DNA of 64,000 nt from Pleomorphovibrio marinus (GCF_003347495.1 NZ_QCXY01000001.1:1380803-1444802), one strand, 5' to 3'; counted from the stretch's first letter, positions 25,690 through 35,674 are shown. Translations and numbers: made by a program. Notes: generated by a model from the letters alone, not told the origin.

Positions 25690-26784
25690 TTATGTTGTCG
25701 ATTGATTTATTGCTAATAATCCCTGAAGATCCTCCTCCCGGGTCAAAACTTCCATTTCCAATTCGTAGTACTTGCTCTCACCAGGTTGCAAAAAAAGCAG
25801 GCTTCCATCCTCTCTCGCCATAGCCTGTCCTATGGGTGGGTGAGTTCCTGGCTCAAGGGCAGTGACATACTCATGTTCTCCCCAATGTTGCCAATTGGTT
25901 AACCAGGGGAGTTGATCTTTCTTAAAGCTTAACTTCAATCCCAACCCAAGTGACTGATTACAAATGCCTGCTGTGCAAATGCCATTTCCAGCAGGCTTAG
26001 CATCGATGAAAGCAACATCCTCTCCACTGCCCTTGTGGGCTTCCAAAGGAGGAGGACAGGTTTTGAAATCATTATCCTGGTGAAAAATAGGGTTGTTGGG
26101 AGTATCCTCCCTTGGCCTCCAATTTCCTTTCCATACTATACTTGCTCCCTCATCCACCAAGGGCCACCCAAAGTTAATATGGTAGAGGAGCATGTGGGCT
26201 TGGGTTTCGTTGGATCGGTTTACTACCTGGTCTATGAGTTGGATTTTGGCTTCTCCGAGTTTTCCCTTTATGGTTCTTTTCAGGCAAAGGTGGGGGCCAA
26301 AAACAGTGCTTTCCATAATGATACCTGAAATCGACATTTCAGTCTCCCCCATTATTGGATCGGGCTGCACAATAGAAAGTACCTCAGCCGCTTCATTTGA
26401 AATCCTACCATGTAGGCCTCGTTTTCCATGGGCATCTTCTTCCGGCCCTCCCACGTGACTGAGGCCACAGGTGGTAAGTAACCCTCCTCCAAAGGTGCTG
26501 AGCCAATCCAGCCCGGAAGCCAAGTGCTGAGGGCCTACTGTCCCTACTTGACTGATCCATGCCAACGAATAGCCACCAAAAAAAGCCTCTGCGATGTCCA
26601 TACCCCTGTCAAGGAGGACCTTATACCTTAAACCTGTCCCAGTATCTATCCACGCAATCCTACTGCCCCTGCCTGGTCCATTGTCAAGCACGGCTGTTTC
26701 TATGCCCCCAAGCTGAGACCTGTGGCCTACTTTTCGGTGCCAATTGGAAGCGGGTGTTGATTTGGTGGTTTCGTACGGGTTCAT
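25690..26784 (-). CDS. DUF4432 family, aldose 1-epimerase-like protein
   Basis: This 364-residue protein matches DUF4432, which has the galactose mutarotase-like beta-sandwich. Visible family features are LLDRGMDIAEAFFGGYSLAW, WLSTFGGGLLTTCGLSHVGG and KRGLHGRISNEAAEVLS, with histidines that would face the sugar in a mutarotase, and YVTALEPGTHPPIGQAMARE near the C terminus. There is no signal peptide. The expected role is binding or epimerising a sugar in the cytoplasm. It is between the DUF1080 gene (73 bases) and the cupin gene (14 bases), within the sugar locus. Confidence 0.82.
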   Translation of the reverse strand: MNPYETTKSTPASNWHRKVGHRSQLGGIETAVLDNGPGRGSRIAWIDTGTGLRYKVLLDRGMDIAEAFFGGYSLAWISQVGTVGPQHLASGLDWLSTFGGGLLTTCGLSHVGGPEEDAHGKRGLHGRISNEAAEVLSIVQPDPIMGETEMSISGIIMESTVFGPHLCLKRTIKGKLGEAKIQLIDQVVNRSNETQAHMLLYHINFGWPLVDEGASIVWKGNWRPREDTPNNPIFHQDNDFKTCPPPLEAHKGSGEDVAFIDAKPAGNGICTAGICNQSLGLGLKLSFKKDQLPWLTNWQHWGEHEYVTALEPGTHPPIGQAMAREDGSLLFLQPGESKYYELEMEVLTREEDLQGLLAINQSTT

Positions 26785-26857
26785 TAAGGCATTTTAGGTT
26801 TAAATATCCAATATACAAAAGTACTCCCTAAGCACTATCCTGCGGTGTCAGGTATAT

Positions 26858-27637
26858 TTATTGTTCTTTTAGGTATAGGTTTTTCAAGGCAACTTTCATA
26901 GGAGGGCCTCGGTGAACTTGGATACCCAAGTATCCTTCCATGGCTCTATTGGCAGGGTCGTCGTCGGTTACATCGCTTATCAGCACACCATTGATAAAGT
27001 GCTGTAGCCGATTACCTTCAGCTACTATCCTGAACTCGTTCCAGTCCTCTTTATGCATCAAGCTTCTAAGCGAATCCTGGTCCCCAAGGCTTTCTACCAC
27101 CTCTAAACCCAGCCATGCGTTTCGCTCAATATTCGCCCTTAAGTCTCCCTCTTTTTCTTGTGGATTGATTCTGGTTTTTTGCCCTATATACGCCAAGGTG
27201 GTACGCTTCCTTTCTTCATAGTTCTGGCCGGTATAATTGTGTTTTCCGTCCATGTCAGCCTGATACCCCTTTAATGCGTAAGGGATATCTTCCAATTTTT
27301 CACTTCGGTATTGAATGCCTGAGTTTCCCGACTCGGAAATCTTAAATTCACCTTTCATCTCAAAATCGCCGGGTTGGCTTTTCTGCCAAATCAGGAAGGT
27401 GTTATGGGGCAAATCCACTCCTTCCGTAATTTCACCAATCAAGGTTTCTTCCTCAACCCTCCAATATGCAGGATCTCCATCCCAGCCATCGAGACTTCGC
27501 CCATCAAACATGGATGTAAATCCTTCATTTTCGTCCGTCTCGGTTTCATAGGAGGCAGTGGTATCTGTTTGCTGTCCACATGCCACAAGAAAATAAAACG
27601 CAATTGCTAAACAGGAATGTAGATGTATTCGCTTCAT
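26858..27637 (-). CDS. DUF1080 (3-keto-disaccharide hydrolase family) lipoprotein
   Basis: The 259-residue protein has a lipoprotein signal (MKRIHLHSCLAIAFYFLVAC, Cys20), then one DUF1080 domain of the concanavalin-like fold: FTSMFDGRSLDGWDGDPAYW at the start, ISESGNSGIQYRSEK in the middle and WNEFRIVAEGNRLQHFINGV near the end. DUF1080 is now called the 3-keto-disaccharide hydrolase family because members split 3-keto-glycosides. The lipidated protein would act in the periplasm or at the surface. It stands downstream of the PVC-type cytochrome gene, which could supply the oxidised substrate. The domain is single and of normal length. Confidence 0.87.
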   Translation of the reverse strand: MKRIHLHSCLAIAFYFLVACGQQTDTTASYETETDENEGFTSMFDGRSLDGWDGDPAYWRVEEETLIGEITEGVDLPHNTFLIWQKSQPGDFEMKGEFKISESGNSGIQYRSEKLEDIPYALKGYQADMDGKHNYTGQNYEERKRTTLAYIGQKTRINPQEKEGDLRANIERNAWLGLEVVESLGDQDSLRSLMHKEDWNEFRIVAEGNRLQHFINGVLISDVTDDDPANRAMEGYLGIQVHRGPPMKVALKNLYLKEQ

Positions 27638-27727
27638 GATTGTTTGAATTTAATGGTTGGTAAATAAAATAAAAATGAGTAAAAACGAAGGTTGTGGAAA
27701 TTGAGAGTTTTTCATCCTGCCAAGAAA

Positions 27728-27771
27728 CAATAAACCTTTGTGCTTTCTCTTGAAGGCACAAAGGTTTATTG
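27728..27771 (-). terminator. Long hairpin after the cytochrome gene
   Basis: CAATAAACCTTTGTGC (27728-27743) and its exact complement (27756-27771) form a perfect 16-base stem with a 12-base loop. It lies about 80 bases after the cytochrome gene stop and 90 bases before the DUF1080 start. On the minus strand it ends TTTATTG, so the T run is interrupted and partial read-through is possible. Confidence 0.7.
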
Positions 27772-27848
27772 AAAGAAACTAACCTGATAATTCCCATAAT
27801 CTTACACACCGAAAATTATCCGATATGGGCGGATATGTCCAAGAGTCC

Positions 27849-30500
27849 CTATTGGAACACCTCATGTTCGGGGTTGGCACCGGAAACCAAGTAGGCCATG
27901 AGATCTTTTAGTTCCTCCTCATTCAGCCTGTTCACTAGGCCTGGAAGCATTACAGAGACATCAGAATAGGTAGTGTTTTTTACTTGGTCCTTAGGGATTT
28001 CCCTTAAATTTTCCGGATCAAAGGGGTTTTGTGACACATAGTAATTGTCACTATCCTCACTGATTAACCTGCCCACAATGCTTTTATCATCCTTTAAAGT
28101 GAATACCGTTGCTGCATATTGGTCTGAGATCACGTCACTGGGATTGATGGTGGATTCCAGGATATCCCGCTTGGAAAACCTGGTGCCCAACTGTGTGAGG
28201 TCAGGGCCTACTGCTCCTCCCTCACCTTTCATGCTGTGGCAGGAAAGACATAGGGTAGCGGCATACATGGCTTCTCCTCTTTTGAAATCCCTCTCATGCA
28301 GGTCTTCCACTAAGGGCATCGCCTCTTCCACGGTCCATCGCCTTCCAGGGCCTTCCGGTTCTACTTCAGCAGTACGAAGGTCATTTCCACTTCCAGACAG
28401 CCTTTCCGCCCCAGATAAGGTATTATAATAATCAAATTTATTTTCTGGCACTGTTGCCAGCGCCATTTTGCGGGACCGGTCTATAAAGCCAACATAACTT
28501 CTACCACCTTTATACTGAAAAGCATCGTTGATCCAAGAAAAGTATTTTTCATAGTACTCATCAGACCAGCCTGCCTTTGCCCCTCCCAAAATGGTGGCAT
28601 AGTAGGTTTGCTGGGCTGGGGGTACATTGGATAGCATATTGGCAATGTCCAAACCGTACTGAGGGTTTCTCATGATCAGGTCGGAAGAGGAAGTAAATGT
28701 TTTTTGATAGTTGGGGTCATCTTCCGCCGTTTCCAGCATGGCCAATAATTTTGGCACAGCTGTAGGTGCCTCAAGATGTACCATTACTTTTCCCATTACC
28801 CTATCCACACTATTCAGGTTAGAAGGGAATTGATCATCCAAATAGGATATCAACCTGTTTCTCATTTGCCCAGATGGGTTTCCGTGTCTTGCCAGAATGA
28901 CCTCAATGGCGCGCACATGATTCAGTTTGTCCTCTTCCGATAGGGATTCAAAATCCACTTCCATCATGGCTTGAAGGATACTGTTTCGCTGCCCGCTTCC
29001 TGCATGTCTGGCCAAAGCAATGGCAGCCTGTGCCAATGCCCGGGGGTTCCTTTCTTGTAGAGCCCTGGCCTGCCAAGCGGATAGTGGTTGATGCTCAATT
29101 GCAATCCGAGCAGCAAACTGCACAAACCTGTCCTTATGGGATAGGTGAGGCCAGGCCTCATCCACAGCTCCTTCTTGAGGGCCCGAATGGTATTTTTCCA
29201 GCTTTCTCCTGATATGGTGTTCATCGGGTAAATCGGATTCCTGCATAGGCGTGACATCCTCCCCTGAAAGGTCACCTGTAAAATGAACCCTGTAGAGGTC
29301 GGATTCCAGCCTTCTCCCACCGGTCATAAAATACATGGCACCATCGGGACCGAACACCCCATCGGTAAGTGGTAAGGGAGAGCCAGAAATAAATTCTTCT
29401 GCGGTAACTTTGTAGGTACCTCCTTCTGGGGTAAGTTGCATGGCATAGATAATGCCGAAGCTCCAGTCAAATGCATAAAGTGCCTGCCTGTATTTTGCAG
29501 GGAATTTGGCATCCATGCCGTACATTACATTGGTGGGCGAACCTTGACCGATATTAAGAATGGCAGGCAAGTTGTCGGTGTAGGAGGGAGACCATTTTCG
29601 GTTTCCTGTCCTCCAACCAAATTCACTGCCACTGGTGACATGGTTGATCCTGGTAGGTCGGTACCATGGCATGCCAAAGTCCCATTCCATGTCGGAATCA
29701 TAGGTAAACATGTCCCCGACCTCGTTAAAGGCAATGTCAAAGGCATTTCGGTAACCTACGCTAAAGAGTTCCCATTCCTTTCCCTCAGGGTCGATTTTGG
29801 CTATCCAGCCTCCTGGGGCCCCTCGGTTATTGGCATGTCCGCGTGGATCTTTTATTTCCGGCAAAAGGTTATCATCTTCCCAAACTTTAGGCACCCTGTA
29901 ATGGTCCATTTCAGGAACGTCCACATGGTTTCCCGCCACCAAATAGATAGATTCTCCATCTGGGGATAGGATCATGCTATGAGGCCCATGTTCTCCGGGA
30001 CCCCCTGTAAATGTCCGGATTGTGGTGATTTTGTCGTATTGATCATCTCCATTAGTATCCTGGATGCGATATATTCCGGTGGATTTGTCAAACTGCTCAT
30101 TGGGATTATTGTTGACCATTACATATACGCTGTTAAACGCGTACAGAAGTCCCTGGGCATAGCCCATACCCAGCTTGTCCTCCTCATTGGGGCCTATTTT
30201 GAGTTTTTCCACCTTTGGAGCAACACTGTCAGCACCGATTTCCGGGATTTCCAGGCGGTAAATCGCCCCGTATTGGTCAGCGGTAAGTAACCTGCCTTTG
30301 TCGTCAAATGCCATGGCCACCCAGGACCCTTGGTCGTTTTCCCCTGGACTGTAAAGGTGTTCGACTTTAAAGCCATCTGGAAATTTAAGCTTTTTTACTT
30401 TGGGATGTTTTTCTTCTTCAGGCTCTGAGCCACAAGCCATTATTATTGTCATCAACAGGGCAAAAGCAGTAGCCTTGTTGAGAAATAGTGGATAACGCAT
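27849..30500 (-). CDS. PVC-type propeller, HEAT-like, cytochrome c lipoprotein
   Basis: I start this at ATG 30500, where a lipoprotein signal begins (MRYPLFLNKATAFALLMTII then MAC); 883 residues result. Residues up to about 420 form a glucose/sorbosone dehydrogenase-like propeller (GPGEHGPHSMILSPDGESIY, EWELFSVGYRNAFDIAFNEV, GSPLPLTDGVFGPDGAMYF). A helical HEAT-like region follows. The C-terminal 150 residues are a cytochrome c domain with CLSCH at 751-755 and GPDLTQLGTRFSKRDILEST. This architecture is that of Pirellula/Verrucomicrobium-type membrane-bound dehydrogenases. It could oxidise a sugar outside the cytoplasm and pass electrons to the heme; the substrate is not known. Confidence 0.82.
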   Translation of the reverse strand: MRYPLFLNKATAFALLMTIIMACGSEPEEEKHPKVKKLKFPDGFKVEHLYSPGENDQGSWVAMAFDDKGRLLTADQYGAIYRLEIPEIGADSVAPKVEKLKIGPNEEDKLGMGYAQGLLYAFNSVYVMVNNNPNEQFDKSTGIYRIQDTNGDDQYDKITTIRTFTGGPGEHGPHSMILSPDGESIYLVAGNHVDVPEMDHYRVPKVWEDDNLLPEIKDPRGHANNRGAPGGWIAKIDPEGKEWELFSVGYRNAFDIAFNEVGDMFTYDSDMEWDFGMPWYRPTRINHVTSGSEFGWRTGNRKWSPSYTDNLPAILNIGQGSPTNVMYGMDAKFPAKYRQALYAFDWSFGIIYAMQLTPEGGTYKVTAEEFISGSPLPLTDGVFGPDGAMYFMTGGRRLESDLYRVHFTGDLSGEDVTPMQESDLPDEHHIRRKLEKYHSGPQEGAVDEAWPHLSHKDRFVQFAARIAIEHQPLSAWQARALQERNPRALAQAAIALARHAGSGQRNSILQAMMEVDFESLSEEDKLNHVRAIEVILARHGNPSGQMRNRLISYLDDQFPSNLNSVDRVMGKVMVHLEAPTAVPKLLAMLETAEDDPNYQKTFTSSSDLIMRNPQYGLDIANMLSNVPPAQQTYYATILGGAKAGWSDEYYEKYFSWINDAFQYKGGRSYVGFIDRSRKMALATVPENKFDYYNTLSGAERLSGSGNDLRTAEVEPEGPGRRWTVEEAMPLVEDLHERDFKRGEAMYAATLCLSCHSMKGEGGAVGPDLTQLGTRFSKRDILESTINPSDVISDQYAATVFTLKDDKSIVGRLISEDSDNYYVSQNPFDPENLREIPKDQVKNTTYSDVSVMLPGLVNRLNEEELKDLMAYLVSGANPEHEVFQ

Positions 30501-30666
30501 ATGTTTGTTTTCGTTAATTGACGTTACTGGTGATGCTTTCACCTAGGAATTTTGCATTGACTACAAAATTTAAAATTAGCAACAATTTATGGTTTTATCT
30601 TTCCAGAGAAACGGCAAAACCTCCATTAATCATAAATGTAATGGATAATTTTTTTAATTGAAATTA

Positions 30667-30703
30667 GAAAAGACACGCAAAATGTTGAACATAATGCGTG
30701 TCT
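30667..30703 (-). terminator. Terminator of susCD
   Basis: AGACACGCA (30671-30679) and TGCGTGTCT (30695-30703) pair perfectly, with an inner ATGT/ACAT pairing, and the minus strand continues into TTTTCT. It lies 25 bases after the SusD stop. Confidence 0.75.
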
Positions 30704-30727
30704 CTCTCCATTTTTATTATTCAGCAT

Positions 30728-32233
30728 TTAAAAATGCGGCGTAATTTCTGCCTCTGCGGCTGGCAACGCATAATACTTGGTAATATTCGAAAAGGCGTGG
30801 TTCCTAAAGGTTGCACCAGAAGGGTAATAGTACCTCATAGGGTCATTTCTCGCCCTTTGGCCAAAGTCAGTAATGACTTCCATGTACCTATCGGTTCTGG
30901 TAAGGTCAAACCAACGCTTGTTTTCGAAGGCCAGCTCCACTCTTCTTTCCCTGAAGATGGCTTCGCGCATGTCTGTTTGGGAAGAGGCAGTGGTATTTTC
31001 CAGGCCTGCCCTGTTTCTTACCATATTTAGGTATGTGGCTGCCTCTCCGCTATTTCCTTGCTCGTTTAAGGCTTCTGCCAGGAATAATAAAACCTCGGCA
31101 TACCTATAGATAGGCCAATTCATTCCATGAATATTGTGTAAGGAATGTGGCTTTGCATACTTCTTGATATAGGGATAAGTTTTATTTTCCCGCAAACTCC
31201 CCAAAAGATCCACATAGCCTATCGAAACATCCAATCTCTCATCGCCTTCTTCAAATGCCTCTATGATGTCAGGTGTGGGGACATTATTTCCTTGGCCGTC
31301 TAAGGGTTCGGTATTGGAGGTTTGGGTAATGGGGCGTAATTCATTTGGGCTGATAGGCCTAGGCATAAACTGATAGAGAAAATTACCCTGTAACCCTTCA
31401 GGCCCTTCCAGAAATTGGACCTCAAATACCGATTCGATGTTGTTCTTATTCCCGGAAGTTTCTGAAAAAACATTTTCAAATTCCGGAATGAGCTGATATT
31501 GACCGCTGTCAACTATTTCCCTTAATAGGGTTTCCGCCTCAGCCCATCGGTTTTGGGTGATGTAAATATCAGCAAGCAACATTCTTGCAGCCCCAGATGT
31601 AACCCTGCCCAAATCCTGATTGGCTTTATTTGGTAAGAGGGGAATAGCCTCCTGTGCATCGCTGATAATTTGCGCATAAAGCTCTTGATGGGAGGATAAA
31701 GGAAGGGCTGCCTGATCCCGGGTAGTTACAGGATTTAAGTGTAAAGGTGCATGAGGAAAATACCTAACCAATTCATAATAGGCATATGCCCTTAAGAAGA
31801 GGGCTTGTCCCTTGATGTTGTTTTTAGACTGTTGATTAAATTCCACAGCATCAATGGTAGTCAATATTTGATTAGTTCTTGCAATGATCAAGTAATCCAA
31901 CCGGTATTGGTTCAGCACATGGACATTGGTGGTTATACCATCCGCTTCCGGTAATGCATGGTCACTCAAGTCCTCCTGTTGCTCAGTGGCTCCAAAAAGG
32001 ATGTTCCTAGCATACATGGTGTTGTCTGATCGCATTTCAGATAAAAGCCACATCCTGTCATTTACGATATTACGCATGGGAGCGTAGGCAGCGTTTACAG
32101 CCTGTTGAAAGTCGGCTTCTGTCTGGAAAAATGTGGCAGTACTCAGATTCGTTTCTGGAGTAATGGTCAAAAAGTCTTCACAGCTCCACATTACAGCAGC
32201 TAGACAAATGATAAATATATTGATTCTTTTCAT
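30728..32233 (-). CDS. susD: SusD/RagB family outer-membrane lipoprotein
   Basis: The 501-residue protein has the lipoprotein signal MKRINIFIICLAAVMWSC and the SusD start region CEDFLTITPETNLSTATFF, then FQQAVNAAYAPMRNI. TPR-like segments (NIKGQALFLRAYAYYELVRY, RVTSGAARMLLADIYITQNR) and the C-terminal RNRAG and RERRVELAFENKRWFDLTR motifs are typical. SusD binds glycans at the cell surface and forms the lid of the SusC channel. It lies 29 bases after susC in the same direction. Ligand specificity cannot be inferred from sequence. The symbol denotes the family. Confidence 0.94.
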   Translation of the reverse strand: MKRINIFIICLAAVMWSCEDFLTITPETNLSTATFFQTEADFQQAVNAAYAPMRNIVNDRMWLLSEMRSDNTMYARNILFGATEQQEDLSDHALPEADGITTNVHVLNQYRLDYLIIARTNQILTTIDAVEFNQQSKNNIKGQALFLRAYAYYELVRYFPHAPLHLNPVTTRDQAALPLSSHQELYAQIISDAQEAIPLLPNKANQDLGRVTSGAARMLLADIYITQNRWAEAETLLREIVDSGQYQLIPEFENVFSETSGNKNNIESVFEVQFLEGPEGLQGNFLYQFMPRPISPNELRPITQTSNTEPLDGQGNNVPTPDIIEAFEEGDERLDVSIGYVDLLGSLRENKTYPYIKKYAKPHSLHNIHGMNWPIYRYAEVLLFLAEALNEQGNSGEAATYLNMVRNRAGLENTTASSQTDMREAIFRERRVELAFENKRWFDLTRTDRYMEVITDFGQRARNDPMRYYYPSGATFRNHAFSNITKYYALPAAEAEITPHF

Positions 32234-32262
32234 GACGATTCAAAATTTTAGCGTTCCTGGGA

Positions 32263-35200
32263 TTAGAAATTCAAATTGGCTCCTATGGTAAAGGTCCTTG
32301 GAACAGGGTAACCAAATAGATCTACCCCCTGGCTAAGGTTCCCTCCATCACCCTCTCCACTACTTTGCATGCTGGTTTCGGGATTTTGCCCACCCCAATA
32401 ATTGGTAAATACATACAGGTTTTGAATAGAGGCGAAAACCCTGGAGGACTTTATGAATTTAGCCCAAGCACCTGCATTATATCCTATAGTTAAGTTCTTA
32501 ATGCTAAAAAAGGAAGCATCAAAAACGAAGTGACTACTTGCCCAGTCTCTTTCTACCCCAGTCACATTGCCTCCTCCTACAGTAGTGCCAAATATCCCAT
32601 CTCCGGGATTTTCAGGTGTCCTGAAGCGATTATTCACCTTTCTTACCATGTTAAAGACACCATCCAGGTTTGCAGTACTATACAAATGCCTCATATAGAG
32701 CTCATTTCCATAAGAACCTGAGCCTGTAATGCTCATATCGAATTTCCCGTATTGGAATTCATTTACAATTCCATAAGTAAATTTAGGAAATGGGTTACCT
32801 ATGATAGCTCTATCATCGTTGTCACCACCAATGGTGATGATCCCATCCCCATTTACGTCCCTGTATTTGGCACTTCCTACTGTGGACCTTCCAGGTACCA
32901 CCGGGGAGTTGGCCAAATCTTCTTCATTCATATAAAATCCTTCCTTTATCAAGCCATAAAACATCCCAAAAGGTTGTCCAACCTGGGTGATATGAGCTAA
33001 TCCGTACACTCTGTCAATACCCTCGGCCAAGGCTTCTACCCTGTTTCTGTTGAAAGAAATGTTGGCATTAGTGGTCCATTTAAATTTACCATCTGTATTT
33101 CGGGTATTGATGGCAAACTCATGACCCCAAAACCTGATCTCTCCAATATTATCATTAAAACTACCAAATCCTGATTCTTGGGGTATTTGAACGTTGTATA
33201 AGAGGTTGGTGGTGTTTTTGTTGAAATAATCATACACAAACTGGATCCTGTCATCAAACAATCCCAGATCTAATCCAATATCAAATTGGTTGGTGGTTTC
33301 CCATCCCAAAAACGGGTTGGCCAAGGAAGTCACTGCTGCCCCTGGAACCACCGTGTTGTTAAACACATGGTTGACGGTGTTATTGATCAGTGCATATTGA
33401 GTATAGTTACCAATATTATTGTTTCCTGTTACCCCATAACTACCCCTAACCTTTAAAAAGGAAACTTGCTCGCTGGTATTTAAGATGTTTTCATCTGATA
33501 CCACCCATCCTGCAGAAACGGAAGGGAAAATGCCCCATCTGTTTTCCATGCCAAACCTGGAAGATCCGTCACCTCGCACAGCAGCAGTAAAAAGATATTT
33601 GCCTTGGTAATTGTAATTTACCCTGGATAAGAGGGAAGTAAGGGACCATTCCTGAACATCGCTTCGGGTTCCTCCCCTGTTGATATTGATGGCTCCTTGA
33701 ATAGTGGGCAGTCTGTCATCAGCATAGGTATCTGCTTGAACCCTTGTCAATTCGCGCCTGAAGTATTGGTTAGTATATCCAGCCAGGAATTCAAAGTTAT
33801 GATCATTTATGCTCTTTCTATAAGTAACCAAGTTCTCGTTCAACCAGCCAAAGTCATCCATGGTCTCCCTGATAGACATGGCTACTGTAGGGATGGGTCT
33901 ATTTATGGCATTGGTGGCTGTGGAAGGGTTAAAGAAGAAATATTGCTGCCCTCTTAATTCGGCATTGATCGTCGACTTAAAGGTGAGGTCCTTAATCGGG
34001 CTATACTCTACATACGCATTAGATAGCAGGTTGGTAATTTTGGTCTCATTTGTGATTTCCTGTGCAGACCGTAACCAATTGGGATAGGCGAAAATATTAC
34101 CGGTCTCACCTGGAAAACGATTGTAATAAGTCAGTTCACCCGCTTCGTCATAGATTGGCATGTTTGGCCAGGTGTGCAGGGCATTGAACAATATACCTAC
34201 CCCCCGATCACCGTCGGTCCTTGGGGTATTGTCAAAAACATAAGACGGTGCAATGTTGAATCCCAATTTAACTTGATCAGAAACCTTATAATCCGTATTG
34301 AGCCTGATGCTATATCGCTGGTAGTCCGTATTCATTACCACCCCTTTCTGGTCAAATAGAGTAGCCACCACAGCAGTATTCATCCTGTCTGTACTGGAGG
34401 TAACACTTAAGTTGTAGTTTGAAATCGGTGCACTCTGAAGTAGGGCATCGTACCAATCCTGTGTTTGCCCCTCGTATGCGCTGGGATTTTGAAACATCTC
34501 AGGTACGGCCCTTCCCTCCGCCTCAAAATATTCCTTTTTGAAAGTGGCGAATTCTACCGCATCCATCATTTCAAGTCGATTATAATGAGGCACTCGCTGT
34601 ACGCCCGTATAGTAGTTTAAGGAAACATCCGTCCTTCCTGCCTTACCCCTTTTGGTGGTGATCAGCACTACCCCGTTAGCAGCTCTGGATCCATATAAGG
34701 ATGTAGAAGCTGCATCCTTTAGCACTGTGATGTCCTCGATTTCGTCAGGGTTAATCGTAGCAATATCTCCCGTGATTGGAAAACCATCTACCACATAAAG
34801 AGGTTGACTACCCCCAGCAATGGAAAACTGACCTCTGATCCGTACATTCATTCCCCTTCCTGGTTGCCCGGTGGTTTGGTTTATCTGGACTCCTGCGAGT
34901 CGACCTTGAAGTTTCTGAGTCATTTGGGGCACAGGCAGGTCCATTAAGTCGGATCCTTCCACACTTTGTACCGAACCAGTAACTTCCCTTTTAAGCTGGC
35001 TACCATAGCCCACCACCACTACTTCCGTGAGGTCACTCATGGAGGACTCCATCACCACCTCATAGTTGGTTAGTCCTGATTGGACTGTCACTTCCTTGGT
35101 GCTGTACCCGATATAGCTGAAGGACAATACCTCTCCGGGATCAGCCTCTATTTGAAAAGCACCATCCAGGTCAGTCACGGTGCCCCTGGAAGAGCCTTTC

Positions 35201-35355
35201 ACCAAAACGGAAACCCCTGGTATGGTTTCCATGTCACCTTCAGAGCGCACAACGCCTGATATGGTTTGTGCCCATGCAGCATGGGTCACTAAAACAAAAA
35301 CCAAGGCGAAAGTTAGCCATCGCCCGGGCCGAAATTGGTAAACATTTGGATTCAT
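32263..35355 (-). CDS. susC: SusC/RagA family TonB-dependent outer-membrane receptor
   Basis: The 1030-residue receptor starts with a signal peptide (MNPNVYQFRPGRWLTFALVF, cleavage near HAAWA) and a carboxypeptidase-D-like regulatory domain (QTISGVVRSEGDMETIPGVS ... LSFSYIGYSTKEVTV, residues 30-110). The TonB box region and plug follow: TEVVVVGYGSQLKREVTGSV, QGRLAGVQINQTTGQPGRGM and SIAGGSQPLYVVDGFPI. The 22-strand barrel fills the rest and ends in an aromatic residue (FTIGANLNF), as outer-membrane barrels do. There is no N-terminal STN domain, so it does not signal to an anti-sigma factor directly. It imports a glycan with SusD. Confidence 0.95.
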   Translation of the reverse strand: MNPNVYQFRPGRWLTFALVFVLVTHAAWAQTISGVVRSEGDMETIPGVSVLVKGSSRGTVTDLDGAFQIEADPGEVLSFSYIGYSTKEVTVQSGLTNYEVVMESSMSDLTEVVVVGYGSQLKREVTGSVQSVEGSDLMDLPVPQMTQKLQGRLAGVQINQTTGQPGRGMNVRIRGQFSIAGGSQPLYVVDGFPITGDIATINPDEIEDITVLKDAASTSLYGSRAANGVVLITTKRGKAGRTDVSLNYYTGVQRVPHYNRLEMMDAVEFATFKKEYFEAEGRAVPEMFQNPSAYEGQTQDWYDALLQSAPISNYNLSVTSSTDRMNTAVVATLFDQKGVVMNTDYQRYSIRLNTDYKVSDQVKLGFNIAPSYVFDNTPRTDGDRGVGILFNALHTWPNMPIYDEAGELTYYNRFPGETGNIFAYPNWLRSAQEITNETKITNLLSNAYVEYSPIKDLTFKSTINAELRGQQYFFFNPSTATNAINRPIPTVAMSIRETMDDFGWLNENLVTYRKSINDHNFEFLAGYTNQYFRRELTRVQADTYADDRLPTIQGAININRGGTRSDVQEWSLTSLLSRVNYNYQGKYLFTAAVRGDGSSRFGMENRWGIFPSVSAGWVVSDENILNTSEQVSFLKVRGSYGVTGNNNIGNYTQYALINNTVNHVFNNTVVPGAAVTSLANPFLGWETTNQFDIGLDLGLFDDRIQFVYDYFNKNTTNLLYNVQIPQESGFGSFNDNIGEIRFWGHEFAINTRNTDGKFKWTTNANISFNRNRVEALAEGIDRVYGLAHITQVGQPFGMFYGLIKEGFYMNEEDLANSPVVPGRSTVGSAKYRDVNGDGIITIGGDNDDRAIIGNPFPKFTYGIVNEFQYGKFDMSITGSGSYGNELYMRHLYSTANLDGVFNMVRKVNNRFRTPENPGDGIFGTTVGGGNVTGVERDWASSHFVFDASFFSIKNLTIGYNAGAWAKFIKSSRVFASIQNLYVFTNYWGGQNPETSMQSSGEGDGGNLSQGVDLFGYPVPRTFTIGANLNF

Positions 35356-35674
35356 AATCTTTTGGATTAATTGTTTTTAACTATTAAAATTTTATAAAAA
35401 GTGAATTTGAAGATATGAATTAACAAAAGGTGAAAACAACAACTATCCTGTACTGTGCTGTATATACACACTATAGTGGATATGCTTTCATAAAAAAATA
35501 AGATTCCTTAACAAAAAATTTATCTTGCAAGAATTTAATTTTAAATCTTGAATTATTTAAGACAAAATTTTATACTTTTTAATCTTATTCTGGAAAAAGA
35601 AAAATATTCGGCTTTTAACGCCATCCAATGAAATAATCTAGTAATTTAAACCGGTAAACCTACTTGCTGTATAA
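35356..35674. other. Intergenic region between susC and M23 peptidase genes
   Basis: The 319 bases are very A/T-rich and lie between divergent genes, so promoters for both should be here, but no clear TTTG-N20-TAnnTTTG pair is visible on either strand. GTATATAC near 35459 is a short palindrome that could be an operator. I see no gene or repeat. Confidence 0.5.
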
